Of a stretch of 64,000 bases of DNA, positions 1 to 7,658 are shown piece after piece (position 1 is the first letter of the stretch; each line of letters begins with the position of its first letter). Source of the DNA: Paenibacillus sp. MZ04-78.2 (GTDB lineage Bacteria; Bacillota; Bacilli; Paenibacillales; NBRC-103111); contig NZ_JANAVJ010000024.1 in the NCBI RefSeq assembly GCF_024213375.1, positions 1-64,000 of the forward strand, in the 5' to 3' direction. A program made the translations under genes and the position numbers. Below the pieces are notes generated by a model, which was not told the DNA's origin, ran no database searches, and saw only the letters and a program-made list of their open reading frames with translations.

Positions 1-124
1 GCATATGTCATTCCTCTTTTTGGCATCACTATACCACATTCATCCAATCTATACTATTAGAATTGAGAGACTACTAGTGCTACACTTAAAACTATCCTCA
101 TAGCCGGTTTTATGAAATCCCTCC

Positions 125-168
125 TGAAATAAAAAATAAAAGCAGGGATATACCGGATATACCCTGCT
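125..168 (-). terminator. Intrinsic terminator of the SDP-like cluster
   Basis: A 7-bp stem (AGCAGGG at 141-147 with CCCTGCT at 162-168) is followed, read on the minus strand, by a T-rich tract (125-140). It lies downstream of all the minus-strand genes from 4946 and marks the probable end of that transcript. Confidence 0.6.
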
Positions 169-181
169 CTATTATAAACTA

Positions 182-298
182 CTATGGATTCTTCTGGGCC
201 TGTCCTTGAACAACATCGAAATCATCTTTAGAGATTTGCAGGAAGCCCCCCTGTAGAGGGATTGCAAATGAAACGTCGTAGAGGGCAGTGCTCGCCAT
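182..298 (-). CDS. Possible 38-residue ORF at the cluster end
   Basis: A short ATG-to-TAG reading frame follows the M23-like gene on the same strand, and an in-frame stop lies directly upstream of its ATG. The product would be 38 residues with a hydrophobic patch near the N-terminus (YDVSFAIPLQGGF) and an acidic C-terminal half. No convincing ribosome binding site precedes it and I recognise no family. It could be a small cargo or immunity peptide, the tail of a decayed gene, or chance. Confidence 0.2.
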   Translation of the reverse strand: MASTALYDVSFAIPLQGGFLQISKDDFDVVQGQAQKNP

Positions 299-351
299 GC
301 TTTTTTAGTGCAAGGTGTTACAAATGCCACGTGTTCTCCCCAATCTTTGTG

Positions 352-1248
352 CTACGGACCGGTTAAGCGAACGATATCGTTTCTTTCCAAATAGCGTCCC
401 TCTATGTACATAGGAATCGAGATGGCGGTTCCTTGCTCTTTGCGGACCGCATGCATATGCAAATGGGGCTCAAAGGAGTTGCCTGAATTGCCAACCCGGG
501 CCAACTCCTGCCCTTCTTCCACAACATCGCCGGTGTTAACAATGATGCTTCCTGGCTTTAAATGAAAGAGATAAACATAAACATCTTCATGCTCGATCAC
601 AATCAGATTGCCGAGCCGCTCTTCATCCGGACTTTTGTAGGGCTGATCGATTAAATGATTGACTACTTTAATCACTTTACCGCGCAAGGGGCTGTATACG
701 GCTTCATTATATATCTCAAACTTGTGCAACGCAGGCGAAAGATCGAACAACCCCTTGGTTGCTCCAAACTTGTTCAGTTTGACAATGTCTACAGCGTGCT
801 TTTGAAACACATTCGCGTAATGGTAATTGATCGATTCGCTTCCGCCCCCATGCAGTACATAATAGACGCCGGTAGACTTAAAAGGAAACTTTAAACGTAC
901 TCCACGTTCTTTATCAGGAGCTTGAAGCAGGCTCAGCGAATAGCTTGTCATGATAAGCTGTGTTGCGGCGAGAAGCGCAAGGAACAACCTTGGCAACCAA
1001 ACGTTTTTTGGGCGACGATGCTCTTGCCTTCTCCTTTCAGCTATAAAGCTTAGCGCAATACTTATTCCCAGAATTAACAGGTAAATGTATTTAAGATAAT
1101 AGCTGTACTCTCCCCAGACAGCGATGTTATACAGCCAAGTAAAGTAGGTTAAGGCGAAAAGAACATATAGCATCCAATTCAAAATAGATCTAAAAGGATA
1201 GTAAACTAGCAGCACAACAACTGCCGGGACAACGAACATTTTAAGCAT
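352..1248 (-). CDS. Membrane-anchored M23 peptidase-like protein
   Basis: The 298-residue product has about four hydrophobic segments in its first 105 residues, then an extracytoplasmic domain resembling M23 (LytM/lysostaphin-type) metallopeptidases. Visible motifs are NYH and HAVD around residue 145-155 and the C-terminal HLHMH, the usual HxH zinc pair. M23 enzymes cut peptidoglycan cross-bridges; here the first zinc motif is not the canonical HxGxD, so activity is uncertain. The start is ATG with a weak ribosome binding site. It is the last large gene of the minus-strand low-GC cluster, 76 nt after the beta-lactamase-like gene. A role in toxin processing or self-protection is inference from position only. 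Confidence 0.75.
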   Translation of the reverse strand: MLKMFVVPAVVVLLVYYPFRSILNWMLYVLFALTYFTWLYNIAVWGEYSYYLKYIYLLILGISIALSFIAERRRQEHRRPKNVWLPRLFLALLAATQLIMTSYSLSLLQAPDKERGVRLKFPFKSTGVYYVLHGGGSESINYHYANVFQKHAVDIVKLNKFGATKGLFDLSPALHKFEIYNEAVYSPLRGKVIKVVNHLIDQPYKSPDEERLGNLIVIEHEDVYVYLFHLKPGSIIVNTGDVVEEGQELARVGNSGNSFEPHLHMHAVRKEQGTAISIPMYIEGRYLERNDIVRLTGP

Positions 1249-1324
1249 TAAGTATCAAATCCATTCTGATCGGGGAATAACCCAAGGCCGCTTGCGATTA
1301 GGCGGCTGTGTCGCAACCTATGAA

Positions 1325-2452
1325 TCATAACGTTTCATGGACATACGAAGAAAGTTTCTTGATAACTTTATTTCTAAAATCGTCATCTTTCATGATCGCG
1401 ACCAAAAACTCATCGATCTTATTTTTCAACCACGCGTTTTCCGTTCCCTTAGAATCATTGACGAAGGCGGCAAGTTCTAACGTTTCTCCGTTTTTCTTGC
1501 ATCCATACATGGCCGCCGTAACCACATAGATCGTCGTCCCGCCCTTGAAGCCGATCTTGCGATATTGGGATGTTTCAGAGGGCGGTCTTCCTACCAATCG
1601 ATCCAAGATCACTTGGGCATCCGGTGAAAAATAGGTGCCGCTGTTGATTTTATTCATAAGCGAAGCATATTCCTTCGTCGTTCCGCCCGGCAATCGTTCG
1701 GACTCCAGCTTTTGAAGACTTCGCTTGTACCCTTCTTTCCGGTTTAATTTCTGGATTGTAGCAGCATCGGATTCTTGCTTTAGTGAGTTATGCATCTCAT
1801 ATGCCAGCGAAATATATTCCTCTTGGCTCATTTCGCGCATCCGACGAATCAGATTCTTGCCGCTCAGCCCTTCTTTGTCTTTGACATACATCGAGGTCAG
1901 CATCGCGGAAGAGAGCGGGAATATAGAGGTATGGTGCTCCATGCCCAGCTCTCCCAAGCTTGCATTGATTCTGTCTCCGCCAAGCAGTTCAAATATATAC
2001 TCCGTGCAAGCATTCGAACTGAACTGAAGCATGCCTCGGGCGACTTCGTCCAGTGTTAATTCATGTCCGGCTTCAAGCTTCTCCTTCAAATCATATTTCC
2101 AGCTTGAATGACCGCCGCCATCCGAGCCCGGAATATAGTACCGTTCCACATCATTCAGGTGGACACGCGCTTCAGGATCAACAAGCCCTTGGGCCGCTTG
2201 GTTGGCATACTCGATGACAAGGATTAATTTAACGGTACTGGCCAGCGGCATGACTCTGTCCGCATGGTATTCAAGCAAAGGCTCATTATTATGCAGCAAA
2301 CAGATCGAGCTGCTGTCCCTGTTCTTCACGAAATAGTCCAGCACGTGCTGTGCCGTTTTTTTGCTATCTACGTATTGAAGTACCGCCGCTAATGCAAAAA
2401 AAGCGACAACGAGCAGAAAGATGGCCACGATGATCCAAATGATAACGGACAA
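1325..2452 (-). CDS. Membrane-anchored class A beta-lactamase-like serine hydrolase
   Basis: The product is about 375 residues. I place the start at a TTG preceded by GGAGGG with 6-nt spacing; a longer reading frame exists but would run back into the upstream HTTM-DCC gene. Residues 4-26 form one membrane segment. The rest resembles the class A beta-lactamase / penicillin-interacting serine hydrolase fold: S-x-x-K as STVK at 72-75, S-x-N as SSN at 145-147, and KGG at 303-305 in the KTG position. All catalytic elements are present, so it may be active. A long insert (about residues 190-260) is rich in charged residues. It lies 26 nt after the HTTM-DCC gene, so it is probably co-transcribed. 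Its substrate is unknown; its place in a toxin cassette suggests cell-envelope or peptide-related work. Confidence 0.8.
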   Translation of the reverse strand: MSVIIWIIVAIFLLVVAFFALAAVLQYVDSKKTAQHVLDYFVKNRDSSSICLLHNNEPLLEYHADRVMPLASTVKLILVIEYANQAAQGLVDPEARVHLNDVERYYIPGSDGGGHSSWKYDLKEKLEAGHELTLDEVARGMLQFSSNACTEYIFELLGGDRINASLGELGMEHHTSIFPLSSAMLTSMYVKDKEGLSGKNLIRRMREMSQEEYISLAYEMHNSLKQESDAATIQKLNRKEGYKRSLQKLESERLPGGTTKEYASLMNKINSGTYFSPDAQVILDRLVGRPPSETSQYRKIGFKGGTTIYVVTAAMYGCKKNGETLELAAFVNDSKGTENAWLKNKIDEFLVAIMKDDDFRNKVIKKLSSYVHETL

Positions 2453-2478
2453 ATCAATCCCTCCAGTAGTAGCAAGTT

Positions 2479-3807
2479 TTATGGGTTCAGCGGCTCTCGC
2501 ATGCACGCATCGGTACAGTGATTCGTAGATACGATCATTCTCCGCTTCGCGATAAAATCGTAGCAGGCTTGCCCAATCCCCATATACTTCGATGTAAGCA
2601 ACAACGGCAACAGAGGCCAATATGCCACAACACGGCTTGCAAGTTGAATAATTGAATCGATTCCATCAACAACATCCGAACTGTTTAATTTCTTACTGTG
2701 CATACGAACTTCAAGCTTGGCGCGATCTAGCGCGTAGGTGTCGATAGCACCAGGCTCCCGAAATGAAACAAAATCAACCAGATGAAAGAGATCCAGCTTC
2801 TCGCAGCTCGCTTTTACTTGCCGGCACATCGGACACCAGCCATCGTAAAACACAACGATTTTAAACTTGTATAAATATTGATGCCCGAATCGGGCGGTTC
2901 GCTGGACCAGTCTTTCTTTCAACAGGAAGTATCTACTGCTCATCCCCTTGTACAGCTTTCGGTAGTCGTCATCCGTAAATAACAACGCCTCCATTGAAAT
3001 CATCACGATTGAGAACGTAATGAGACCCATGCCAATTGCAATCCCAAGGTGGAAGAGCATAATAGCGGTGACAATCACAATCTTCGAGATCCGATTGAAC
3101 AGCAAAAAAGGAAACGAAATTTTGACAAAAATGCTTAAGTAGGTAGCAATGATCGACAAGTACACGAAATGATCCGAGAAGCTTTTTAAGATGGGTCCGG
3201 AAAACGTCTTTACCTGAGCGATGTAATAAATGGCCGTACCATTATTCCACAAGCTGCCCATAATCTGATAAAAGCCGGAAGTAAAATAAACAATACATAG
3301 CTGCACAATGCACAAGATGATCGAGAAATTATGCAGGATGCTGACAAACGGATTCGCCGTGCTTTTACGGCTGGCGTCGACCGAAAAATAAGCGGTACTA
3401 TTCGCGAATAACAGGTAAAAGAGGGCAACGCACATTAAATTATCGCCGCCGTCACCGATGTACATCATTCTTTTATATAAAGAATAGTAAAAAATAAAAT
3501 TAAGAATAGAAAAAACTTTTCCCCGGTAACCAATCGTATATAAAAATGCAAAGATGATTCCTAAATGAAAAATAACATCAAAATAAAGCAAACTATCACT
3601 GAAGTTATATAAAGAATAAGTAGCGTTTTTGAACTCATCATCAATGACATTGAAACCGATACTGCTCCATAGAAAGTAGCGCTGAGAGTAATGTATTAAA
3701 TAATAATACAAAATTAGGGAACCAAATAAAAGTCTTAAAATACTTGCTCCAATTAGAAATCGGTCTTTGATAAAGAAATTTATAATCGAATCTACCCTCG
3801 TCGTCAT
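2479..3807 (-). CDS. HTTM (SdpB-like) membrane protein fused to a DCC thiol-oxidoreductase domain
   Basis: The 442-residue product has an N-terminal HTTM region (about residues 15-300) with many membrane segments, of the vitamin K carboxylase-related type that includes Bacillus SdpB. A DCC-type thioredoxin-like domain begins near residue 318 with FYDGWCPMCR (Cys325 and Cys328). SdpB proteins end after the HTTM part, so this is a fusion. The start is ATG after GGAGG with 7-nt spacing, 14 nt downstream of the DUF5819 gene. In B. subtilis SdpA and SdpB are needed to mature the SdpC toxin; a matching role here is inferred from gene order and family. Confidence 0.85.
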   Translation of the reverse strand: MTTRVDSIINFFIKDRFLIGASILRLLFGSLILYYYLIHYSQRYFLWSSIGFNVIDDEFKNATYSLYNFSDSLLYFDVIFHLGIIFAFLYTIGYRGKVFSILNFIFYYSLYKRMMYIGDGGDNLMCVALFYLLFANSTAYFSVDASRKSTANPFVSILHNFSIILCIVQLCIVYFTSGFYQIMGSLWNNGTAIYYIAQVKTFSGPILKSFSDHFVYLSIIATYLSIFVKISFPFLLFNRISKIVIVTAIMLFHLGIAIGMGLITFSIVMISMEALLFTDDDYRKLYKGMSSRYFLLKERLVQRTARFGHQYLYKFKIVVFYDGWCPMCRQVKASCEKLDLFHLVDFVSFREPGAIDTYALDRAKLEVRMHSKKLNSSDVVDGIDSIIQLASRVVAYWPLLPLLLTSKYMGIGQACYDFIAKRRMIVSTNHCTDACMREPLNP

Positions 3808-3821
3808 TAACCCGCCTCCAT

Positions 3822-4514
3822 TTAAAAGAACTTAATGACGTCGTCGTTTATTTTTTTCCATTCCAGAACGACATCGTCCATCTTTTTCGGCTCAATATCA
3901 GCTTCATTCCGTTTAGAGAACGGGATGGTATCATAGATCATGACTCGAATACGTACGGCTTCGATTCTCTCATTGGGATAAGCTGCCTTTGCGTATGAGG
4001 AGGCGTACCGGTAAAGCCTCTCTTCTCCTTTTTTATTCTTGGATTTCTCTTCCTCTTTAATAATTTTTGCAATCTCGTCCTGTTCAATCTGATCGGCATT
4101 CTTCTCTTTTTCTAAAGCTGTCTTGTACTTAAAAATATATTCATCCTGATGCTGTCCGTAGTAATCCGTTACCATTCCTTCAACGATTCTTACAATTCTA
4201 TTATATGGAGTGAGTGGATTTTCGTTGTTTTTATGGATAACGGGGTTAGTTATGTCAATCCATCTCTCTTCGTTATTGTCAATTTCATTCTCCTTTTTTA
4301 CTTGCATGTACACATACGAATTCCTTGATATGGGTTCCGGAGCAAACAAATGCCAATTTTGCGCAAAGAAAACGGAACTATACGTAATTAAAAATGGCCT
4401 GATTGTCATGGAAATTGGGTTACTTGGTCCGACAGTAAGTAAAATGATTAAAAAATGAACTACGACAAACAGGCTTAACACTGTAATGATTGAGAATAGC
4501 TTCAGCTTGCTCAT
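3822..4514 (-). CDS. DUF5819 (SdpA-like) protein
   Basis: The 230-residue product has one N-terminal membrane segment (about 7-30) and then a hydrophilic domain containing FFAQNWHLFAPEP, typical of DUF5819 proteins that pair with HTTM proteins and occupy the SdpA position. The start is ATG with a GGGG-type ribosome binding site. It lies downstream of the small secreted precursor and 14 nt before the HTTM-DCC gene. The C-terminal half is rich in Lys and Glu. By analogy with SdpA it should help produce or mature the precursor. The biochemical activity of the family is not known. Confidence 0.75.
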   Translation of the reverse strand: MSKLKLFSIITVLSLFVVVHFLIILLTVGPSNPISMTIRPFLITYSSVFFAQNWHLFAPEPISRNSYVYMQVKKENEIDNNEERWIDITNPVIHKNNENPLTPYNRIVRIVEGMVTDYYGQHQDEYIFKYKTALEKEKNADQIEQDEIAKIIKEEEKSKNKKGEERLYRYASSYAKAAYPNERIEAVRIRVMIYDTIPFSKRNEADIEPKKMDDVVLEWKKINDDVIKFF

Positions 4515-4533
4515 ACTTTAATCCCCCTCTTTA

Positions 4534-4566
4534 AAAAAGAGCGTACTAGGATTAGTACGCTCTTTC
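4534..4566 (-). terminator. Terminator-like hairpin between precursor and DUF5819 gene
   Basis: A perfect 13-bp stem (4537-4549 with 4554-4566) and 4-nt loop are followed on the minus strand by six T residues. It sits in the 72-nt gap after the precursor gene. It should stop most transcripts there and let only a fraction reach the downstream genes, which is a common arrangement for peptide precursors made in excess. Confidence 0.75.
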
Positions 4567-4586
4567 GTCTACTAGGCAACCGTTCT

Positions 4587-4946
4587 TTACTTATCGAAGA
4601 TAATATCAGTGCCTTCTTGAATCAGGTTATCGTTGGATGCGCCGCCCACAGCCTCCGACACGTTTCCGATTACGTCCCAAGCGTGGACCTTAGCGGCCTC
4701 CGTTCCGTACACCCATGCTTTTTGTGCAGCATTACCCACAGCATTACCCACAACTTTGGCCGCTTGGCCCACCGCTTGTACAATACCCGTAAGCCGACCA
4801 GCAGGCTGAATCATGTTAACATTGCTGGTTGAACTTGGAGCAATTGTTACTTCGCTTGTAGGCAATTGACTAGTTGATTCGGAAGCGTAAACACTAGTTC
4901 CCATAACAGACAAAGATAAAATTCCAATAACTATTAATTTTTTCAT
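4587..4946 (-). CDS. Small secreted peptide precursor, candidate SDP-like toxin
   Basis: The 119-residue product has a clear signal peptide (Lys2-Lys3, hydrophobic core, likely cleavage after SVYA at 18-21). A Ser/Thr-rich stretch (22-45) follows, then a small-residue-rich segment rich in Ala, Gly and Val (about 51-90, including VVGNAVGNAA) that could form a membrane-active helix. An acidic tail ends in FDK. There are no cysteines, unlike the disulfide-bearing SDP peptide of B. subtilis. The ribosome binding site is very strong (AAAGGAGG, 6 nt from ATG). It is the first gene of the low-GC minus-strand cluster and is followed by a terminator-like hairpin. The toxin role is inferred from context with SdpA/SdpB-like partners; I recognise no named family. 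Confidence 0.7.
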   Translation of the reverse strand: MKKLIVIGILSLSVMGTSVYASESTSQLPTSEVTIAPSSTSNVNMIQPAGRLTGIVQAVGQAAKVVGNAVGNAAQKAWVYGTEAAKVHAWDVIGNVSEAVGGASNDNLIQEGTDIIFDK

Positions 4947-5007
4947 ACTTTACCTCCTTTTTTAATAGTTTTATATTACTTCATTTGTTAATATGTGTCA
5001 GCTATAT

Positions 5008-5037
5008 TTTACAAAAAAAACATCTTGAACCTATAAT
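5008..5037 (+). promoter_or_regulatory. SigA-like promoter pointing rightward
   Basis: TTTACA and TATAAT are separated by 18 nt on the plus strand, away from the precursor gene and toward the remnant at 5104-5355. The -10 is a perfect match. It lies in the AT-rich gap upstream of the toxin precursor, so the motif could arise by chance. Confidence 0.4.
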
Positions 5038-5103
5038 TCCTTATTTTAGGTATAAATAATTTATACGTAAATATTCCCATAAATACGCAGTGTTAATCCG
5101 CTG

Positions 5104-5355
5104 GTACAGTATGAACGCGGTGGAGCGCCTGAGATTCAGGTCGATGATAGCGGAAACATCATCATGCTCCGGCATGGATAGATCGGGAGGGCGTCGTGGG
5201 TGGAATCCAAGATCATTTCTACCACCTTTCAATCCGAGTACACGGTAATTGGCTTCGACTTCCACTGCAGCGTGTATCCGGTTAACGTGATCCCGGTCAG
5301 CAAGAGCAGCGGAAAGGCCCCACCCGGGATGAACCTTCTCATGCATGCCTCCTAA
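5104..5355 (+). pseudogene. Probable gene remnant
   Basis: One plus-strand frame reads as protein-like sequence (QYERGGAPEIQVDDSGN) up to an in-frame TAG. It then continues in the same frame (for example TVIGFDFHCSVYPVNVIP) to a TAA near 5353. No start codon or ribosome binding site is visible. It looks like the tail of a decayed gene at the border between low-GC and normal-GC DNA. I do not recognise the family. I see nothing else in the 4947-5503 gap beyond this and the promoter-like site. Confidence 0.3.
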
Positions 5356-5503
5356 GCAGATATGGTGTGCGCACATGGTATGGGTGGACGGTTCAAATTA
5401 GGATATCCCAGCATCTTGAAATTCAGGGGGCTGTGTGAGAATCTGGGAATAGAGAGGGGAACGTCATGTTCCGCTTAAGTCTTACGCAATGGGGGAGTTA
5501 GCA

Positions 5504-6373
5504 ATGGAGCTGAATGTGAAGCGGCTATCCGAGTGTACGTTGAATCAGGCGGTAGAGGTTTGGAACAAAGGGTTTGAGGATTACTATGTTCAGATCGTCA
5601 TGACGGTCGATGCTTTCTTGGCGCGAATGGTGGCCGAGGGCTTGTCCCCGGACTATTCCTTTGTGGCGTTTGACGGGGACGAGCCGGTAGGGATCATTCT
5701 GAACGGCATCCGTACGATTAGCGGCGCCAAAACGGCCTGGAACGGGGGGACAGCCGTTGCTGCGTCGCACCGGAGGCACGGCGTAGCCAGACAACTGCTG
5801 GAAGCGTCCATTCGGCTGTACCGCGAGGAAGGCGTGTCGCGGGCGACGCTCGAAGCGTTCAAGCAGAACGAAAAGGCCATTGCCTTATACCGGCAAATAG
5901 GCTACGAGGTAACTGATCAACTGGTGGTTCTGGAATCGTCCGAGGCTTGGCAGCCGGGAGATCTTCCACGTGGGGATTATACGGTCCGCTGGTCCGTTCC
6001 GCATGAGGCGGCGCTGCTTCCCTTCTACGAGGCAAACGCCGCGTGGCAGACGGGATGGCAGAGCTTGAAGGACGGGCATACCGTTATCGCGTCCGACCCG
6101 CAAGGCCACCCCGTCGGCTACGCGCTTGCTAAGCGGGTATACGATGCGTCGGGTGAGCATACTTCGACAATCTTGTACCAATGCGTAGCGAGCCCGGATG
6201 CCCCTGAAATGGACGGAATCGTCCGGCTCCTGTGCTCGGAAGTGTTTGCCGGAGCCGATGCGCTGCGGAAGCGGGCGTTAAACGTGCCGGGGACGTCCGT
6301 CTGCGCGAAGGCTTTGACGGCCGGAGGGTTTACGGTCGCTGTGGAGCAGGTTAAAATGGACAAAAGCTTCTAA
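5504..6373 (+). CDS. GNAT family N-acetyltransferase, two-domain
   Basis: The product is about 289 residues. I choose the second ATG because GGGGGAG lies 6 nt before it; an ATG 15 nt earlier lacks a site. The N-terminal GNAT domain (about 5-150) carries the acetyl-CoA-binding motif around SHRRHGVARQLLEAS and the typical alpha-beta ending (NEKAIALYRQIGY). The C-terminal half (about 160-289) looks like a second, degenerate GNAT domain. The substrate cannot be read from sequence. A short gap to the next gene suggests co-transcription. Confidence 0.85.
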   Translation: MELNVKRLSECTLNQAVEVWNKGFEDYYVQIVMTVDAFLARMVAEGLSPDYSFVAFDGDEPVGIILNGIRTISGAKTAWNGGTAVAASHRRHGVARQLLEASIRLYREEGVSRATLEAFKQNEKAIALYRQIGYEVTDQLVVLESSEAWQPGDLPRGDYTVRWSVPHEAALLPFYEANAAWQTGWQSLKDGHTVIASDPQGHPVGYALAKRVYDASGEHTSTILYQCVASPDAPEMDGIVRLLCSEVFAGADALRKRALNVPGTSVCAKALTAGGFTVAVEQVKMDKSF

Positions 6374-6428
6374 AAGGTCCGTGCGGGAGAGCCGTGCGCG
6401 GAACCGCGCGAAAAAGGGGAAGTTTGCG

Positions 6429-7541
6429 ATGCCATTTCAGTTCGAAGCGGGCGATTATCCCGAACGCCCGGGCTGCTACATCATGAAAAATGCCGAAGGA
6501 CACATTCTTTATGTCGGCAAATCCAAAAATTTGCGCAGCCGTCTGCGCTCGTATTTCCAAAACCGGGATCAGCGCAGGCGCATTCGTCAAATGGTGCTGG
6601 ACATCGCGTCCATTGAAGTGGTACTGGTCAACAACGAATCGGAAAGTCTGCTGCTGGAGAACAATCTGATCAAGATCCATAAGCCTCCGTATAACCGGGC
6701 ACTCAAGCGGGACAACAGCGGGTATGCTTATTTGCAGATGACGGACGAGCGGTTTCCGCGGCTGAGCGAATACTACCGGGACCGCAGGCTCCGGGCCGTA
6801 CGCGGCGGGGGCGGAGCGGACAAAGCCGCAGCTCCGGGCAAGGAGCTGCGCTTCGGTCCTTACCGGAGCGCCCGCTTCCGCGATGCCGTGCTCGATTTTG
6901 TCACAGAGCATTATAAGCTGAGGACATGCGACAAGATGCCGAAGAGGGTCTGTCTGCTGTACCATCTTGGCAAGTGCAGCGGCGTATGCGAAGGGAAAAT
7001 CACGGAGGAGGCGTACCGGGAGACGGCTCGGCAAGCAGCCGGTCTTCTGCTGAACCAAGGCGAGAGCCTGATAGCCGCGATGCGCGCCAAGATGAATGAG
7101 TACGCCGAACGTCTGGAATTCGAGAAAGCCGGCAGCATGCTCCGTCACCTGCGCATTTTGGAGGAAATGCCGGAGAAGCAGATCGTCGACCGGGAAGGCT
7201 CGATCCATCAGGATGTGCTATATTTTGGCGAGGAGCGGGTGCTGATCGCAAAGGTACAGGAGGGCATGCTGCGGGATTTTCAGATGCATGAATTGGAGCG
7301 CGCGTACGACGAGGTCGCTTGCGACCGTTTTCTGGTCAGCCGCTATGGGGAAGCCGAGGGGCCGGATGAGCTCATCGTCAACAAAGTGAGCGACCCCGGT
7401 TCGGTGCGTGCCGTGTTGCGGAGAACGGGAGGCAGGGTGATCAAGATTACGACGCCCAAGCGGGGCTTGAAATACGATTTGCTGCAATTGTGCAAGGATA
7501 ACTACGAATACCGGATCGGACGCGATGGGAAGCAGTCGTGA
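6429..7541 (+). CDS. UvrC-like GIY-YIG protein lacking the C-terminal half
   Basis: The product is about 370 residues, starting at an ATG after AAGGGGAAG. Residues 8-90 form a UvrC-type GIY-YIG nuclease domain (GCYIMKNAEGHILYVGKSKN). A cysteine-containing region (CDKMPKRVCLLYHLGKCSGVC) and a UVR-like segment (LEFEKAGSMLRHL) follow. UvrC is about 600 residues; this protein ends before the RNase H-like and HhH parts that make the 5' incision. It may be a stand-alone homologue like Cho, which makes only the 3' incision, or a structure-specific nuclease. It is not the cell's main UvrC. Confidence 0.85.
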   Translation: MPFQFEAGDYPERPGCYIMKNAEGHILYVGKSKNLRSRLRSYFQNRDQRRRIRQMVLDIASIEVVLVNNESESLLLENNLIKIHKPPYNRALKRDNSGYAYLQMTDERFPRLSEYYRDRRLRAVRGGGGADKAAAPGKELRFGPYRSARFRDAVLDFVTEHYKLRTCDKMPKRVCLLYHLGKCSGVCEGKITEEAYRETARQAAGLLLNQGESLIAAMRAKMNEYAERLEFEKAGSMLRHLRILEEMPEKQIVDREGSIHQDVLYFGEERVLIAKVQEGMLRDFQMHELERAYDEVACDRFLVSRYGEAEGPDELIVNKVSDPGSVRAVLRRTGGRVIKITTPKRGLKYDLLQLCKDNYEYRIGRDGKQS

Positions 7542-7587
7542 GCGGACGGCGAGGCGGATGGTCGCTCAATTGTACAGAAAAGTCGGG

Positions 7588-7616
7588 TTGACAAAACGAA
7601 TAATTGTAACTACAAT
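7588..7616 (+). promoter_or_regulatory. SigA promoter of the Rrf2 gene
   Basis: A perfect -35 TTGACA (7588-7593) and TACAAT (7611-7616) are spaced by 17 nt, 43 nt before the TTG start of the Rrf2 gene. The -10 lies inside the inverted repeat described next. Confidence 0.8.
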
Positions 7617-7623
7617 GGTTACA
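7605..7623 (+). promoter_or_regulatory. Rrf2 operator, copy 1
   Basis: The inverted repeat TGTAAC-N7-GTTACA overlaps the -10 box of the Rrf2 gene. The same half-sites with the same 7-nt spacing recur at 8108-8126 before the DsbA-family gene, which points to autoregulation and control of the downstream genes. Confidence 0.65.
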
Positions 7624-7658
7624 GGTGATAGAATACAACAGAGAGGAGAGGATATGAA

